64,000 nucleotides of DNA from Pseudomonas fluorescens (lineage in GTDB: Bacteria; Pseudomonadota; Gammaproteobacteria; Pseudomonadales; Pseudomonadaceae). The DNA is taken from contig NZ_CP012831.1 in assembly GCF_001307275.1 (NCBI RefSeq), positions 6,812,501 through 6,876,500 on the forward strand. The letters run 5' to 3'. A program made the translations under genes and the position numbers. The notes under the pieces are model-generated. The model saw only the letters and a program-made list of their open reading frames with translations. It did not search any database and had not been told where the DNA came from. Below are positions 14,728 through 24,281 of this stretch, piece after piece (position 1 is the first letter of the stretch; each line of letters opens with the position of its first letter).

Positions 14728-17637
14728 ATGCCGTCACGCCGTCCTGTGCCTGAACAAGCCACACGCCTCGCAGCACTGCGAGCATTCTGTGATAGAGCGC
14801 TGGATGACTATCCCGAGCTCAGCCAGCATGACGAATTCGAGCCCGATTTCTGGGACGATATCGACTTCCTGCGCCTGGCCGATGACTGGGTCAGGCAGCA
14901 TCCCGAGGATGGACCCAAGGCACTGGCTGATGGTTTTGTGTTCCCGACCGTTTGGGACGATCTGGAGGACCGCCGCGATCAACAGCGCTACGGTCTGCAA
15001 TATCGACTCTGCGATGCCTGGGTCACGGCTCACCCGGATGCCTATGCGCTGGAGCAGATCTGCGCGCGACTGCGGCACATGCTGCAATTTGCCTTCGAGG
15101 ACAGTGACTATCCACTGCCCACTGACGAAGATGGCCCCGCCTATTACCGAAGAAGTCCGGACCAGGCCTGGGCCTTCCCCGATGTTCAGGCCTGCATCCA
15201 GCGCCTGAGCGATTACCCGTCCACCCCGGCCTGGCAGACCTTCGCCGAATGGTTGCTGGACGGCAGCTGGAACCGCGAGCAGCCCCCTTCGACGCCGGGC
15301 GGTGAACAAAGGAAAATCGCCGATGCATACATCTACGGGCACAAGGAAATCAGGCGCATCGCCCTGGGCCTGATGGAAGCGGGTCGCCTCGATTACCCGC
15401 GCTTCGTCCGGGCGGCCAATACCTGGGGCCGCGCCATGATGTTCTACTCAGACGACAGCGGACTGGACAGCGACGATGTGGACCTGAACCGGTACGTCGA
15501 TGAAGATTTCGACGAAGACGACTCAAACGACGATGACCCGCAAGACAGCGATGATGAGTCATCTCAGCTTGACGACGCCCCCACCGAAGTGCCCTCGGAA
15601 CTGGCGAACTTCACCGTTCGTTACGTCGAGGACGCCCTGGCTGGATTGCCCGATGACGCCGAGAGGCTGGCTGACACCTTCCGCTCGGTCGAGGTGTATC
15701 AGACCCGCTGGTTGCTGCAGGCCTTGGCGGTCATCGAACGACTGGGCATGACGCCGGACGACTTTGACAGCTTCGGCGATACGGCCGCGGTGCTCCAATG
15801 CTTCCTGCTGCTTCAGGATTTGCCCAAAGACCAATCGGCAGCGCTGCTCGCGGCGTTGTTCGGCTTTTCAAGAAATACCCTGCTGACCGCCCTGCCCTAC
15901 GCCGGACAAGCCAGCCGGGTGGTGCTCGATGCGCTCGGCTGGAGCGATCTGCACGCCTTCCAGCGTGAATACCTGAACATTGCCCTGGCACCTCGATCCG
16001 GCTGGGGCACCGACCTGCCCAATACGCTGGATGAAACCGTGGGTGTGGTGGACCGCTACCTGCTGGACAAGGCGCTGGCCGAGGCCGACCCAGACCACCT
16101 GCGCGAGTACCTCGCGGCGCTCGAACCCTCGCATTGGGCATTTCCCGAGACCCGTGTGCTGCTCGACGCCTACCAGGGCATCGGTCGAGCGGCGCTGGAA
16201 AAGAAGTTGACCCGCCATGCACAGGCGGCCATGCGCATCTATGGTGTACTGCCCGTCAAGGATGCGGACGACGTACGCCAACGCTATCTGACACTCAAGA
16301 AACTGCACAAAGAGGTGCGCAAGTACGGCGCTGAACGCCAGGCCAACTCCCACGCAGCGGTGCACGCAGGCCTGGAAAACCTGGCGCGTGTCGCCGGCTA
16401 CCCCTCGGCGATTCGCCTGGAATGGGCCATGGAATCGGAGATCGCCGAGTCCGCCCTGACCGCCGCCACCATCGATGGCTATGACGTCACCCTCGTCATC
16501 GACGGTTTGTCACCCACGTTGCACATCTGCAAGGCCGCAAAGACGCTCAAGACCGCACCGCCAGCGATTCGCAAGAACGCAGACTTCATCGCCCTCAAAA
16601 CGCAGCAGACCCAGCTCAAGGAGCAGATCGGCCGCTTCTGCCGCACCCTGGAAGCGATGATGAGCAGCGGCGAAACCCTGGCCCTGGACGACCTGAAGCC
16701 GCTGTTGAAAATGCCCGCCGTTCGCCTGCTGCTGGAACAACTGATCGTGCAGGCCGACGAGGCTGCGCTGGGCTGGCTCGATGTCGCAACGCTGACGGTG
16801 ACTGACCTAGAAGGCCGCCAACACGTCGCTGAAAAGACCCTGCGTATCGCTCACCCTTTTCATCTGTTCACGGCAGGGCAACTGTCGGCCTGGCAGAAAG
16901 ACGTGGTGATCCATCGCCGCGTGCAGCCGTTCAAACAGGCCTTTCGCGAGTTGTACCTGCTCACACCGGCCGAGCGAGACACCGGCCTGTGGTCCAACCG
17001 CTTTGCCGGCCACCGCCTGAAAGCCAAAGTCGCCGCCCGGTTGCTACAGGTCCGCAACTGGTCGACCTCCAGCGTCGAGGACATCTATTACGAGAGCAAA
17101 GAGCACGGCATTTATGCCTTGTTCAACTTTCTGGATACCGGTCATTACCTCTCGGAAACAGAACACTTTACCTTCGACACGATTGCGTTCCACCGCGACC
17201 ACAAAGCCATCCCTCTTGAGCAAGTACCGCCGCTGCTGTTCTCGGAAGTCATGCGTGACGCCGACCTGCTGGTCTCCGTGGCCCACGCCGCAGACGACTA
17301 CAGCACCAGCCACGAAACCGTGCAACGACGCGCCGAACTGGTCGGCGAGCTGATTCAAGGGCTAGGGCTGCGAAACGTTAAATGCGAAGGGCATTTTCTG
17401 CACATTACCGGTCAGCGTGCGAACTACCGCATTCATCTGGGCAGCGCCGCCATCCATATCGAACCCGGCAATTACCTGTGCATCGTGCCCGCAGGCAGCC
17501 ACGTCACGGACTTCTACCTGCCGTTCGCCGACACCGACAAGAAAATGGCCGAGGTGCTGAGCAAGATGTTTCTGTTGCTGGATGACATGAACATCACCGA
17601 TAGCCTGATCCTGGAGCAAATACAGCGCGGCGGCTGA
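14728..17637 (+). CDS. Large DUF4132 / MolR-like protein
   Basis: 969 aa, no signal peptide or membrane segment, so cytosolic. The N-terminal third is rich in Trp, Asp and short repeats. A very acidic linker (about 240-290, runs such as DEDFDEDDSNDDD) separates it from a helical middle part. The C-terminal region carries blocks I associate with DUF4132 and its partner C-terminal domain: RRVQPFKQAFRELYLLTPAE, LWSNRFAGH, then YRIHLGSAAIHIEPGNYLCI and LPFADTDKKMAEVLSKMFLL. E. coli YehI/MolR is in this family and neighbours MoxR-VWA genes; no such genes are near here. Biochemical function is unknown. It forms a unit with the Gly-Gly-ending small protein 30 bases upstream. Confidence 0.75.
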   Translation: MPSRRPVPEQATRLAALRAFCDRALDDYPELSQHDEFEPDFWDDIDFLRLADDWVRQHPEDGPKALADGFVFPTVWDDLEDRRDQQRYGLQYRLCDAWVTAHPDAYALEQICARLRHMLQFAFEDSDYPLPTDEDGPAYYRRSPDQAWAFPDVQACIQRLSDYPSTPAWQTFAEWLLDGSWNREQPPSTPGGEQRKIADAYIYGHKEIRRIALGLMEAGRLDYPRFVRAANTWGRAMMFYSDDSGLDSDDVDLNRYVDEDFDEDDSNDDDPQDSDDESSQLDDAPTEVPSELANFTVRYVEDALAGLPDDAERLADTFRSVEVYQTRWLLQALAVIERLGMTPDDFDSFGDTAAVLQCFLLLQDLPKDQSAALLAALFGFSRNTLLTALPYAGQASRVVLDALGWSDLHAFQREYLNIALAPRSGWGTDLPNTLDETVGVVDRYLLDKALAEADPDHLREYLAALEPSHWAFPETRVLLDAYQGIGRAALEKKLTRHAQAAMRIYGVLPVKDADDVRQRYLTLKKLHKEVRKYGAERQANSHAAVHAGLENLARVAGYPSAIRLEWAMESEIAESALTAATIDGYDVTLVIDGLSPTLHICKAAKTLKTAPPAIRKNADFIALKTQQTQLKEQIGRFCRTLEAMMSSGETLALDDLKPLLKMPAVRLLLEQLIVQADEAALGWLDVATLTVTDLEGRQHVAEKTLRIAHPFHLFTAGQLSAWQKDVVIHRRVQPFKQAFRELYLLTPAERDTGLWSNRFAGHRLKAKVAARLLQVRNWSTSSVEDIYYESKEHGIYALFNFLDTGHYLSETEHFTFDTIAFHRDHKAIPLEQVPPLLFSEVMRDADLLVSVAHAADDYSTSHETVQRRAELVGELIQGLGLRNVKCEGHFLHITGQRANYRIHLGSAAIHIEPGNYLCIVPAGSHVTDFYLPFADTDKKMAEVLSKMFLLLDDMNITDSLILEQIQRGG

Positions 17638-17691
17638 TGGTCAAGAAAATCGAATGACGTCATGCAAGCATTGAAAACACACTCACCCGGC

Positions 17692-18606
17692 TCAGAGCCT
17701 GGCTTTCGCCAGATCCGCAATCAGAAAATCCCTGAATGCACAAACCGCTGCCGGTAGATTGCGTCCAGCCATGCTTTGCAGTTCGATGCGCCGCGCATGC
17801 ATGCCTTCATCGAGGATCGGCAAGCATTGCAGTGCCTTGTCCGCCACCTGCTTGTGCAAGGTCATTTCGCTGGCCAGGCTGATACCCCCCTCTTCGCGGA
17901 CGAAGCTATAGAGCGAGGCAACGTAATTAGTGGTCAACACCGGGTCGAACAACAAGCCCTGTACACCGCAACAGATGTCGAACAGTTGCCGTATCGTGGT
18001 GTCGGCCTTGGGTAACGCAATGGGCCAGGGTTGCAACTCAGCGAGGCTGACCGCTTCACGTCCGGCCAAAGGATGGGCGTTGGAGACCACGGCAAAAATC
18101 GCCCCGCTCAGGACATGTTCGACCTTGATTTCCTTTTGCGGCGTCAGGCTGAAGGTCATCGCCAGATCGGCTTCGCCGGAACGAACCTTCTCGGTCGCTT
18201 CGGCAGGCGCACAGACCTCCAACGTGAAATGAATGCCCTGATACTCACGCCGGAACGCGCTGATGGTCCTGGGCATGTACTCCAGCGCAAAGCCTTCCGA
18301 GCAGGCCACATGCACATGACCTCGTTGCAAGCCATGCAGCTCGGTAATTTCCAGCACCACCTGCTCGGCCTCAAGCTGCGACTTGCGCGCATAAGCCGCC
18401 AGTCGTACCCCCGCCTCGCTCAGCACCATGCCCCGGGCACGACGCTCGAACAGGCTGGCATCCAGGGCCAATTCAAGCTTGGCAATCTGCCGGCTCACCG
18501 CTGACGCCGCGACGTTCAGCCGTACCGAGGCTTCGCTGATCGATCCGCATCGCGCCACTTCAAGAAAATAGCGCAGTGCCGTGGACTGCACACCATACAG
18601 CTGCAT
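17692..18606 (-). CDS. LysR-type regulator of the peptide importer
   Basis: 304 aa from the ATG at 18606 (MQLYGVQSTALRYFLEVA); an in-frame ATG at 18636 is less likely. The HTH (SISEASVRLNVAASAVSRQI) is followed by a LysR effector domain. It is divergent from the oligopeptide ABC operon starting at 18793, a classic regulator-target arrangement. It lies tail-to-tail with the DUF4132 gene. Confidence 0.85.
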   Translation of the reverse strand: MQLYGVQSTALRYFLEVARCGSISEASVRLNVAASAVSRQIAKLELALDASLFERRARGMVLSEAGVRLAAYARKSQLEAEQVVLEITELHGLQRGHVHVACSEGFALEYMPRTISAFRREYQGIHFTLEVCAPAEATEKVRSGEADLAMTFSLTPQKEIKVEHVLSGAIFAVVSNAHPLAGREAVSLAELQPWPIALPKADTTIRQLFDICCGVQGLLFDPVLTTNYVASLYSFVREEGGISLASEMTLHKQVADKALQCLPILDEGMHARRIELQSMAGRNLPAAVCAFRDFLIADLAKARL

Positions 18607-18792
18607 CGGCGCCCCCAAGGTTTGCCTTTTCGGCAAAGGAAGTATCGAAATATTATTCTTGTGGCATTGATAGCCTTTCCCTACATTCGTGTCCAGATCA
18701 AAAAAAACATGACCTGGTCTTTTTACCCTCCTTTCCGCGTTTGCGATTCGCTGCCCTTTGATTCAACCACTCTCGCCAACGGAGACGACGGC

Positions 18793-20313
18793 ATGGGCAT
18801 CAAAGGTTTCGCCTGCACTATCGCGCTGATGGGCCTCATCAGCAGTTTTCCGGCTCATGCCGGTAAAGCCAACGACACCCTGGTTTACGCTTCCGACAGC
18901 GAGCCTGAAAACATCAGCCCCTATCACAACGATCTACGCGAAGGCGTGATTCTCGGCCGGCTGATCTGGGACAACCTGATCTACCGCGATCCCAACAGCG
19001 GCGAATACCAGCCCATGTTGGCCACCCGCTGGACACAGGTCGATGACACCACCATCGACTTCGAGCTGCGCAAAGGCGTCAAATTTCACAACGGCGATAG
19101 CTTCACCGCCGACGACGTGGTGTTCACCCTCAACTACGTGGTGTCGCCCGAAGCGAAAGTCGTGACCGTGCAAAACGTGGACTGGATCAAGAGCGCCGAA
19201 AAAACCGGTGACTACAGCGTCCGCCTGCATTTGAAGAAGCCCTTCCCTCCGGCACTGGAATACCTGTCCAACGCCGTTCCGATGTTCCCCAAGCAGTATT
19301 TCGAAAAGGTCGGCCTGGCCGAATTCAGCCGCAAGCCAATCGGTACCGGACCCTATAAAGCCGTGTCGGTGGTGGCTGGCGAAGGCGTGACCATGGAGAT
19401 CAACAAGGACTACTTCCCGGACAGCCCGCAAGGCAAGCCCCATATCGGCCACCTCAAGTTCCGGGTGATCCCGGATGCCGAAACCCGCCTGGCCGAGTTG
19501 ATGACCGATGGTGTCGACTGGACCTGGCGTGTGACCTCGGATCAGGCAGTCGATCTCAAAGGTATGTCGAACCTGACCGTGACCAGCGGCGAAACCATGC
19601 GCATCGGCTTCCTGATTCTTGATGCTCGAGGCACCTCCACTGAAAACTCGCCGATGAAAAACCTCAAGGTGCGTCAGGCCATCAACCATGCGATCAACCG
19701 CAATGCGCTGGCCACGCAATTGGTGGGGGGCGAAGCCAAACCCCTGCAGGTTGCCTGCTATCCAGGCCAGTTCGGCTGCGATACCACCGCGGCCACGGTC
19801 TACGACTACGACCCGGCCAAGGCCAAGGCGCTGCTCGCCGAAGCCGGTTACCCCAATGGCTTCGAGACCGAAATCTTCGCTTATCGCGACCGCGATTACG
19901 TCGAAGCCATCATCGGCAACCTGCGCGCCGTGGGCATCAACGCCAAGCTGCGCTTCTTGAAGTACGCCGCTCTGCGCGATCAGCAACGTGGCGGCAAGGT
20001 GCCCATGTCGTTTCAGGCCTGGGGCTCGTTCTCGATCCTCGACACCTCGGCGTCGGCCGGCACCTGGTTCAAGGGCAACCCGGACGACAACATCAAGGAT
20101 CCGCAAGTCCAGGGCTGGCTGCAGACCGCTGACAACGCCCTCGACCCGCAATTGCGCAAGGACAACTACCGCAAGGCGTTGCAGCGCATCAGCGAACAGG
20201 CGTACTGGGCGCCGCTGTTCAACTACTCGATGAACTACGCCTACACCTCCGAACTGGCGTTCACGTCATACCCGGATGAGCTGCCGCGTTTCGTTCAGTC
20301 CAGCTGGAAGTGA
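18793..20313 (+). CDS. Peptide ABC transporter substrate-binding protein (DppA/OppA family)
   Basis: 506 aa from the ATG at 18793, preceded by GGAG; the frame is open upstream but this start gives a clean Sec signal (MGIKGFACTIALMGLISSF, cleavage near AHA-GK). SBP_bac_5 blocks are visible: LRKGVKFHNGDSFTADDVVF, GTGPYK and MKNLKVRQAINHAINR. It captures di/oligopeptides or a similar ligand in the periplasm for the permeases that follow. The downstream pair of M20 hydrolases suggests the ligand is an amide or peptide cleaved after uptake. Confidence 0.88.
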   Translation: MGIKGFACTIALMGLISSFPAHAGKANDTLVYASDSEPENISPYHNDLREGVILGRLIWDNLIYRDPNSGEYQPMLATRWTQVDDTTIDFELRKGVKFHNGDSFTADDVVFTLNYVVSPEAKVVTVQNVDWIKSAEKTGDYSVRLHLKKPFPPALEYLSNAVPMFPKQYFEKVGLAEFSRKPIGTGPYKAVSVVAGEGVTMEINKDYFPDSPQGKPHIGHLKFRVIPDAETRLAELMTDGVDWTWRVTSDQAVDLKGMSNLTVTSGETMRIGFLILDARGTSTENSPMKNLKVRQAINHAINRNALATQLVGGEAKPLQVACYPGQFGCDTTAATVYDYDPAKAKALLAEAGYPNGFETEIFAYRDRDYVEAIIGNLRAVGINAKLRFLKYAALRDQQRGGKVPMSFQAWGSFSILDTSASAGTWFKGNPDDNIKDPQVQGWLQTADNALDPQLRKDNYRKALQRISEQAYWAPLFNYSMNYAYTSELAFTSYPDELPRFVQSSWK

Positions 20314-20377
20314 TCCGCAACCGAGCGGATTGATCGAGAGGTGCCGTGGCTTGCGGACCAACCGCACCACGGACACC
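20312..20377 (+). other. Two consecutive hairpins between binding-protein and permease genes
   Basis: ATCCGC/GCGGAT (20313-20318 with 20325-20330, 6-base loop), and GGTGCCGTGG (20340-20349) paired with CCACGGACACC (20367-20377, one bulged A). Such stem-loops often stabilise the binding-protein mRNA and set its higher expression relative to the permeases. Confidence 0.45.
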
Positions 20378-20417
20378 TCCTCACACACGCCATCCATTGG
20401 ATATGAGGAAGCTCGCC

Positions 20418-21335
20418 ATGCTTGGATTCCTTCTGCGCCGGCTGGGCATCGCTATATGCGTCGCCATTACCGTGTCGGTGATCAGCTTTTCCCTGTTGCA
20501 CCTGTCCGGCGACCTGGCCACGGCCATTGGCGGACCGGAAGCCACCAGCGAACAGATCGAACAGATTCGCGTGCAATACGGTTTGAACAAACCGCTACCG
20601 ACCCAGTACTTCAACTGGCTGGGCGATCTGCTGCGGCTGGACTTGGGCAACTCGTTTTTCTTCCAGGAATCGGTCTACAACCTCGTCGCCAGCCGCTTGC
20701 CGATCACCCTCGGGTTAGGAGCCATGGCGCTGGGCATCGCCTTGCTGGTGGCGATTCCACTGGGGGTGCTGGCCGCGGTCAAGCGCGACACCTGGGTCGA
20801 CCGACTGGCCTTGAGCATCGCGGTACTGGGCCAGGCCATGCCCAGTTTCTGGTTTGCGTTGATGTTGATCGTGGTGTTCGCCGTGACGCTCAAGTGGCTG
20901 CCGGTGTCCGGCAATTCGACCCTGCTGCACTTCGTCATGCCGGCCATTGCCTTGGGCTACTACGCAACACCGGCAATCATGCGCCTGACCCGTGCAGGCA
21001 TGCTTGATGTGCTCAGTTCCGATTACATCCGCACCGCCCGCGCCAAGGGCCTGCGCCCTGCCCGCGTGTTGTTCAAGCACGCACTGCGCAACGCCCTGAT
21101 TCCGGTCGTCGCGCTGGCGGCGGTGGAGTTCGGTTTCATGCTCGGCGGTTCGGTGGTGATCGAAACCGTGTTCTCCCTGCAAGGCATCGGACAACTCGCC
21201 TGGGACGCCATCGCCCGTGACGACTTTCCGGTGGTACAGGCCGTGGTCCTGCTGATTGCGGTGATCTACATCATCCTCACCTTGCTGGCCGATGTGCTCA
21301 ACGCACTGCTCGACCCGCGCATTCGCGTGCGCTAG
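20418..21335 (+). CDS. Peptide ABC transporter permease (DppB/OppB type)
   Basis: 305 aa from the ATG at 20418, chosen because TGAGGAAG sits 7 bases upstream; a longer frame begins with a non-hydrophobic stretch. Six membrane helices are expected, the first starting at LLRRLGIAICVAITVSVISF. The EAA loop for contact with the ATPase is DYIRTARAKGLRPARVLFKH. The gene after it starts 9 bases downstream. Confidence 0.88.
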   Translation: MLGFLLRRLGIAICVAITVSVISFSLLHLSGDLATAIGGPEATSEQIEQIRVQYGLNKPLPTQYFNWLGDLLRLDLGNSFFFQESVYNLVASRLPITLGLGAMALGIALLVAIPLGVLAAVKRDTWVDRLALSIAVLGQAMPSFWFALMLIVVFAVTLKWLPVSGNSTLLHFVMPAIALGYYATPAIMRLTRAGMLDVLSSDYIRTARAKGLRPARVLFKHALRNALIPVVALAAVEFGFMLGGSVVIETVFSLQGIGQLAWDAIARDDFPVVQAVVLLIAVIYIILTLLADVLNALLDPRIRVR

Positions 21336-21344
21336 GAGGCTTAC

Positions 21345-22247
21345 ATGAGCACCCCCACTACCCTCGCGATCAATGACTACCTGCCACCACCCAGCAGCCT
21401 GAGCCGAATGCTTGGCAAGAGCTTTCGCCATCGTGGTTTCGCCATTGGCACGGTGTTGTTGCTGATCATCTTCACCGGCGCACTCTTCGCCCCGTGGCTG
21501 GCGCCTCATGACCCTTATGCGCAAGACGTGATGCTGCGCATGAAACCGCCGGCATGGATGGCCAACGGCACGTGGGAATACGTGCTGGGAACCGACAAGC
21601 TGGGCCGTGATTACCTGTCACGACTGCTCTACGGCGCACGTATCTCACTGTTCATCGGCATTGCGGCGGCGTTGATTTCCGGCTTTATCGGCACTGTGAT
21701 GGGGCTGTTGGCGGGTTACTACGGCGGCAAGGTCGATGCGTTCATCAGCTACCTGATCACCACTCGGCTGGCGATGCCGGTCGTGATGGTCGCGCTGGCC
21801 TCGGCCTCGTTGATGGGCGGTTCGCTGAAAGTAGTGATCGTGCTGCTGGGTTGCCTGTTATGGGATCGCTTCGCGGTGGTGGTCAGGGCTTCGGTGCAAC
21901 AGATTCGCGATGCTGAATATGTGGCGTCGGCCCAGGCGCTGGGCTGCTCGACCCTGCGCATTCTGGTCAGTGAAATCCTGCCCAATCTGGTCGGCGCACT
22001 GATCGTCGTCGCGACGCTGGAAATGGCCCACGCGATCCTGCTGGAGTCGGCCCTGTCATTCCTTGGGGTTGGCGTGCAGCCGCCGACGCCGTCCTGGGGC
22101 TTGATGATCGCCGAAGGCAAACCCTACATGTTCTTTTCCCCGTGGGTCATCGCCATTCCTGGCGTCGCCCTGATGATTCTGGTGCTGGGCATCAACCTGG
22201 TCGGCGATGGCCTGCGCGATCTGATCCTGCCCGACGGCCGCAACTGA
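21345..22247 (+). CDS. Peptide ABC transporter permease (DppC/OppC type)
   Basis: 300 aa; the ATG follows TAGGAGG overlapping the end of the previous gene. It has the DppC N-terminal segment with one helix (FAIGTVLLLIIFTGALFAPW), the conserved LGTDKLGRDYLSRLLYGARI region and an EAA loop (DAEYVASAQALGCSTLRILV). It pairs with the preceding permease to form the inner-membrane channel. Confidence 0.88.
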   Translation: MSTPTTLAINDYLPPPSSLSRMLGKSFRHRGFAIGTVLLLIIFTGALFAPWLAPHDPYAQDVMLRMKPPAWMANGTWEYVLGTDKLGRDYLSRLLYGARISLFIGIAAALISGFIGTVMGLLAGYYGGKVDAFISYLITTRLAMPVVMVALASASLMGGSLKVVIVLLGCLLWDRFAVVVRASVQQIRDAEYVASAQALGCSTLRILVSEILPNLVGALIVVATLEMAHAILLESALSFLGVGVQPPTPSWGLMIAEGKPYMFFSPWVIAIPGVALMILVLGINLVGDGLRDLILPDGRN

Positions 22248-22278
22248 TAGACGGCTTTACTAATAGAGGGTACCGAAC

Positions 22279-23295
22279 ATGGCACTACTCCATGTTGAAA
22301 ACCTGCGCGTGGACATCCCCATGGGCAACAGCCCGACGCCGGATGACATGCTGCATGCCGTGCGCGGTCTGAGCTTTGAAGTCGAACGCGGTGAAATGTT
22401 GTGCATCGTCGGCGAATCCGGCTGCGGTAAATCCTTGACGTCGCTGGCGCTGATGGACCTGTTGCCACGCAAGGCCAAACGCACCGCGTCCCGGCTGACA
22501 CTGGACGGAATCGACATGATCGGCCAGAGCGAACGGCACATGTGCGACCTGCGCGGAAACCGTCTGGCGATGATCTTCCAGGAACCGATGACCTCGCTGA
22601 ACCCGGCCTACAGCATTGGCGATCAGCTCAGCGAAGTGCTGACCCAGCATCGCAAGGTGTCGCGCAAGGATGCCTTGGTTCGCGCCGGGCGGATGCTGGA
22701 GAAAGTCGGTATCAGCAATGCCACCGAGCGCTTGCGTCAGTATCCGCATCAACTGTCTGGCGGTTTGCGCCAGCGGGTGATCATCGCCATGGCGTTGATG
22801 TGCGAACCGGACCTGATCATCGCCGATGAGCCAACCACAGCCCTGGACGTGACCATCCAGGCGCAGATCCTGCGCTTGATCCGCGACATTCAGAAAGAGC
22901 TCGGCCTGGCGGTGATTTTCATCACCCACGACCTTGGGCTGGTGGCACGGATCGCCGATCGGGTCGCGGTGATGTATGCCGGGGAAATCGTCGAAACCGC
23001 CCCTGCCCTGCAACTGTTCGAGAACCCGCAGCATCCGTACACCCGTGGTCTGCTGGCCAGTATTCCAATCCCTGGCCGGACCAAACCGGGCGAGGCCCTG
23101 GGTTCGATTCCAGGCCTGGTGCCAAGCCTGGTAGGCGAACAGCAAGGTTGCGCGTTCCGCAATCGTTGCGCTCAGGCGATAGCGGCCTGTGCGCAAGACA
23201 TCCCCGAAGTCGAGCAGGACGGACACATGGCGCGCTGCCTGTTCGCCGCACCGGCTCCGGCACCGATTCGCCTTCTGGAGCGCGCAAGGTCATGA
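22279..23295 (+). CDS. Peptide ABC transporter ATP-binding protein (DppD/OppD type)
   Basis: 338 aa. Walker A is GESGCGKS, the ABC signature LSGGLRQRV and Walker B LIIADEPTT, with the D-loop and H-loop (FITHDLGL) in order. The C-terminal oligopeptide-type extension holds the usual cysteines (GCAFRNRC...C...C), which in relatives can bind an Fe-S cluster. The stop overlaps the next ATG (ATGA). Confidence 0.9.
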   Translation: MALLHVENLRVDIPMGNSPTPDDMLHAVRGLSFEVERGEMLCIVGESGCGKSLTSLALMDLLPRKAKRTASRLTLDGIDMIGQSERHMCDLRGNRLAMIFQEPMTSLNPAYSIGDQLSEVLTQHRKVSRKDALVRAGRMLEKVGISNATERLRQYPHQLSGGLRQRVIIAMALMCEPDLIIADEPTTALDVTIQAQILRLIRDIQKELGLAVIFITHDLGLVARIADRVAVMYAGEIVETAPALQLFENPQHPYTRGLLASIPIPGRTKPGEALGSIPGLVPSLVGEQQGCAFRNRCAQAIAACAQDIPEVEQDGHMARCLFAAPAPAPIRLLERARS

Positions 23296-24281
23296 AAAGA
23301 GACATCACGTTGGAGCTGTGTGACATCCGTCGCGAGTTTCGGATCAACAAGGGCTTTTTCAAACCCGCCGCCATCCTGAAAGCCGTGGATGGTGTTTCCC
23401 TGCGCCTGATGCGTGGCGAGACCCTCGGCCTGGTGGGTGAGTCCGGTTGCGGAAAAAGTACCCTGGCAAAGCTACTGCTCGGTCTGTTGGCGCCTACCAG
23501 CGGCGATGTGCTGGTCAATGGCAAACATCTGGCGGCGACAGATCGCAAGGAAATGGCCCGGCACATCCAGCCGATATTCCAGGATCCATATTCCTCGCTG
23601 AACCCACGCAAGACACTGCGGGACATCATTACCCTGCCGCTGATCGTGCATGACATCGGCAGCCCCGCCGAGCGACGCAAGAAGACCGAAGCGATGCTCG
23701 ATGTGGTCGGCCTGCCCAAACGAGTCATCGACAGCTATCCGAGCCAATTGTCCGGCGGCCAGCGGCAACGGGTGGCCATTGCCCGGGCGTTGATCATGCG
23801 CCCTGACGTGTTGATCTGCGACGAACCCACCTCGGCGCTGGACGTGTCGGTGCAGGCGCAGATTCTCAACCTGCTGCAAGACCTCAAGCGCGAATTCGGC
23901 CTGACCTATCTGCTGATCAGCCACAACCTGGCGGTCATCGAACACCTCGCCGACCGGGTCGCGGTGATGTACCTGGGGCGCATCGTCGAAGAACGGACTC
24001 GCGAATCGTTGTTCGCTGAACCCGGCCACCCGTATACCCGCGCCTTGCTGGATTCGGTGCTCACGCCCGATCCGCGCCTGGGCATTCCCGAAATCGGCCT
24101 GCACGGCACCTTTCCCAATCCGATGTCACCACCGTCCGGCTGCGCTTTCCACCCGCGCTGCCCGAGCTGCTTCGCCCCCTGCAAAACGGCCTACCCGGCC
24201 AATGATCCGATTATCGGCGGCAACGTGCGTTGCCACCTTCACGACAGTCCCGCCCAAACACTGGAGCTTGTCCACTCATGA
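23292..24281 (+). CDS. Peptide ABC transporter ATP-binding protein (DppF/OppF type)
   Basis: 329 aa; the start overlaps the upstream stop (ATGA), although the frame is open earlier. Walker A GESGCGKST, signature LSGGQRQRV, Walker B VLICDEPTS and H-loop LISHNLAV are all present, followed by the oligopeptide-type C-terminal extension with CAFHPRCPSC. It forms the second ATPase subunit. Its own stop overlaps the ATG of the first M20 gene, so transport and hydrolysis are translationally coupled. Confidence 0.9.
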   Translation: MKRDITLELCDIRREFRINKGFFKPAAILKAVDGVSLRLMRGETLGLVGESGCGKSTLAKLLLGLLAPTSGDVLVNGKHLAATDRKEMARHIQPIFQDPYSSLNPRKTLRDIITLPLIVHDIGSPAERRKKTEAMLDVVGLPKRVIDSYPSQLSGGQRQRVAIARALIMRPDVLICDEPTSALDVSVQAQILNLLQDLKREFGLTYLLISHNLAVIEHLADRVAVMYLGRIVEERTRESLFAEPGHPYTRALLDSVLTPDPRLGIPEIGLHGTFPNPMSPPSGCAFHPRCPSCFAPCKTAYPANDPIIGGNVRCHLHDSPAQTLELVHS

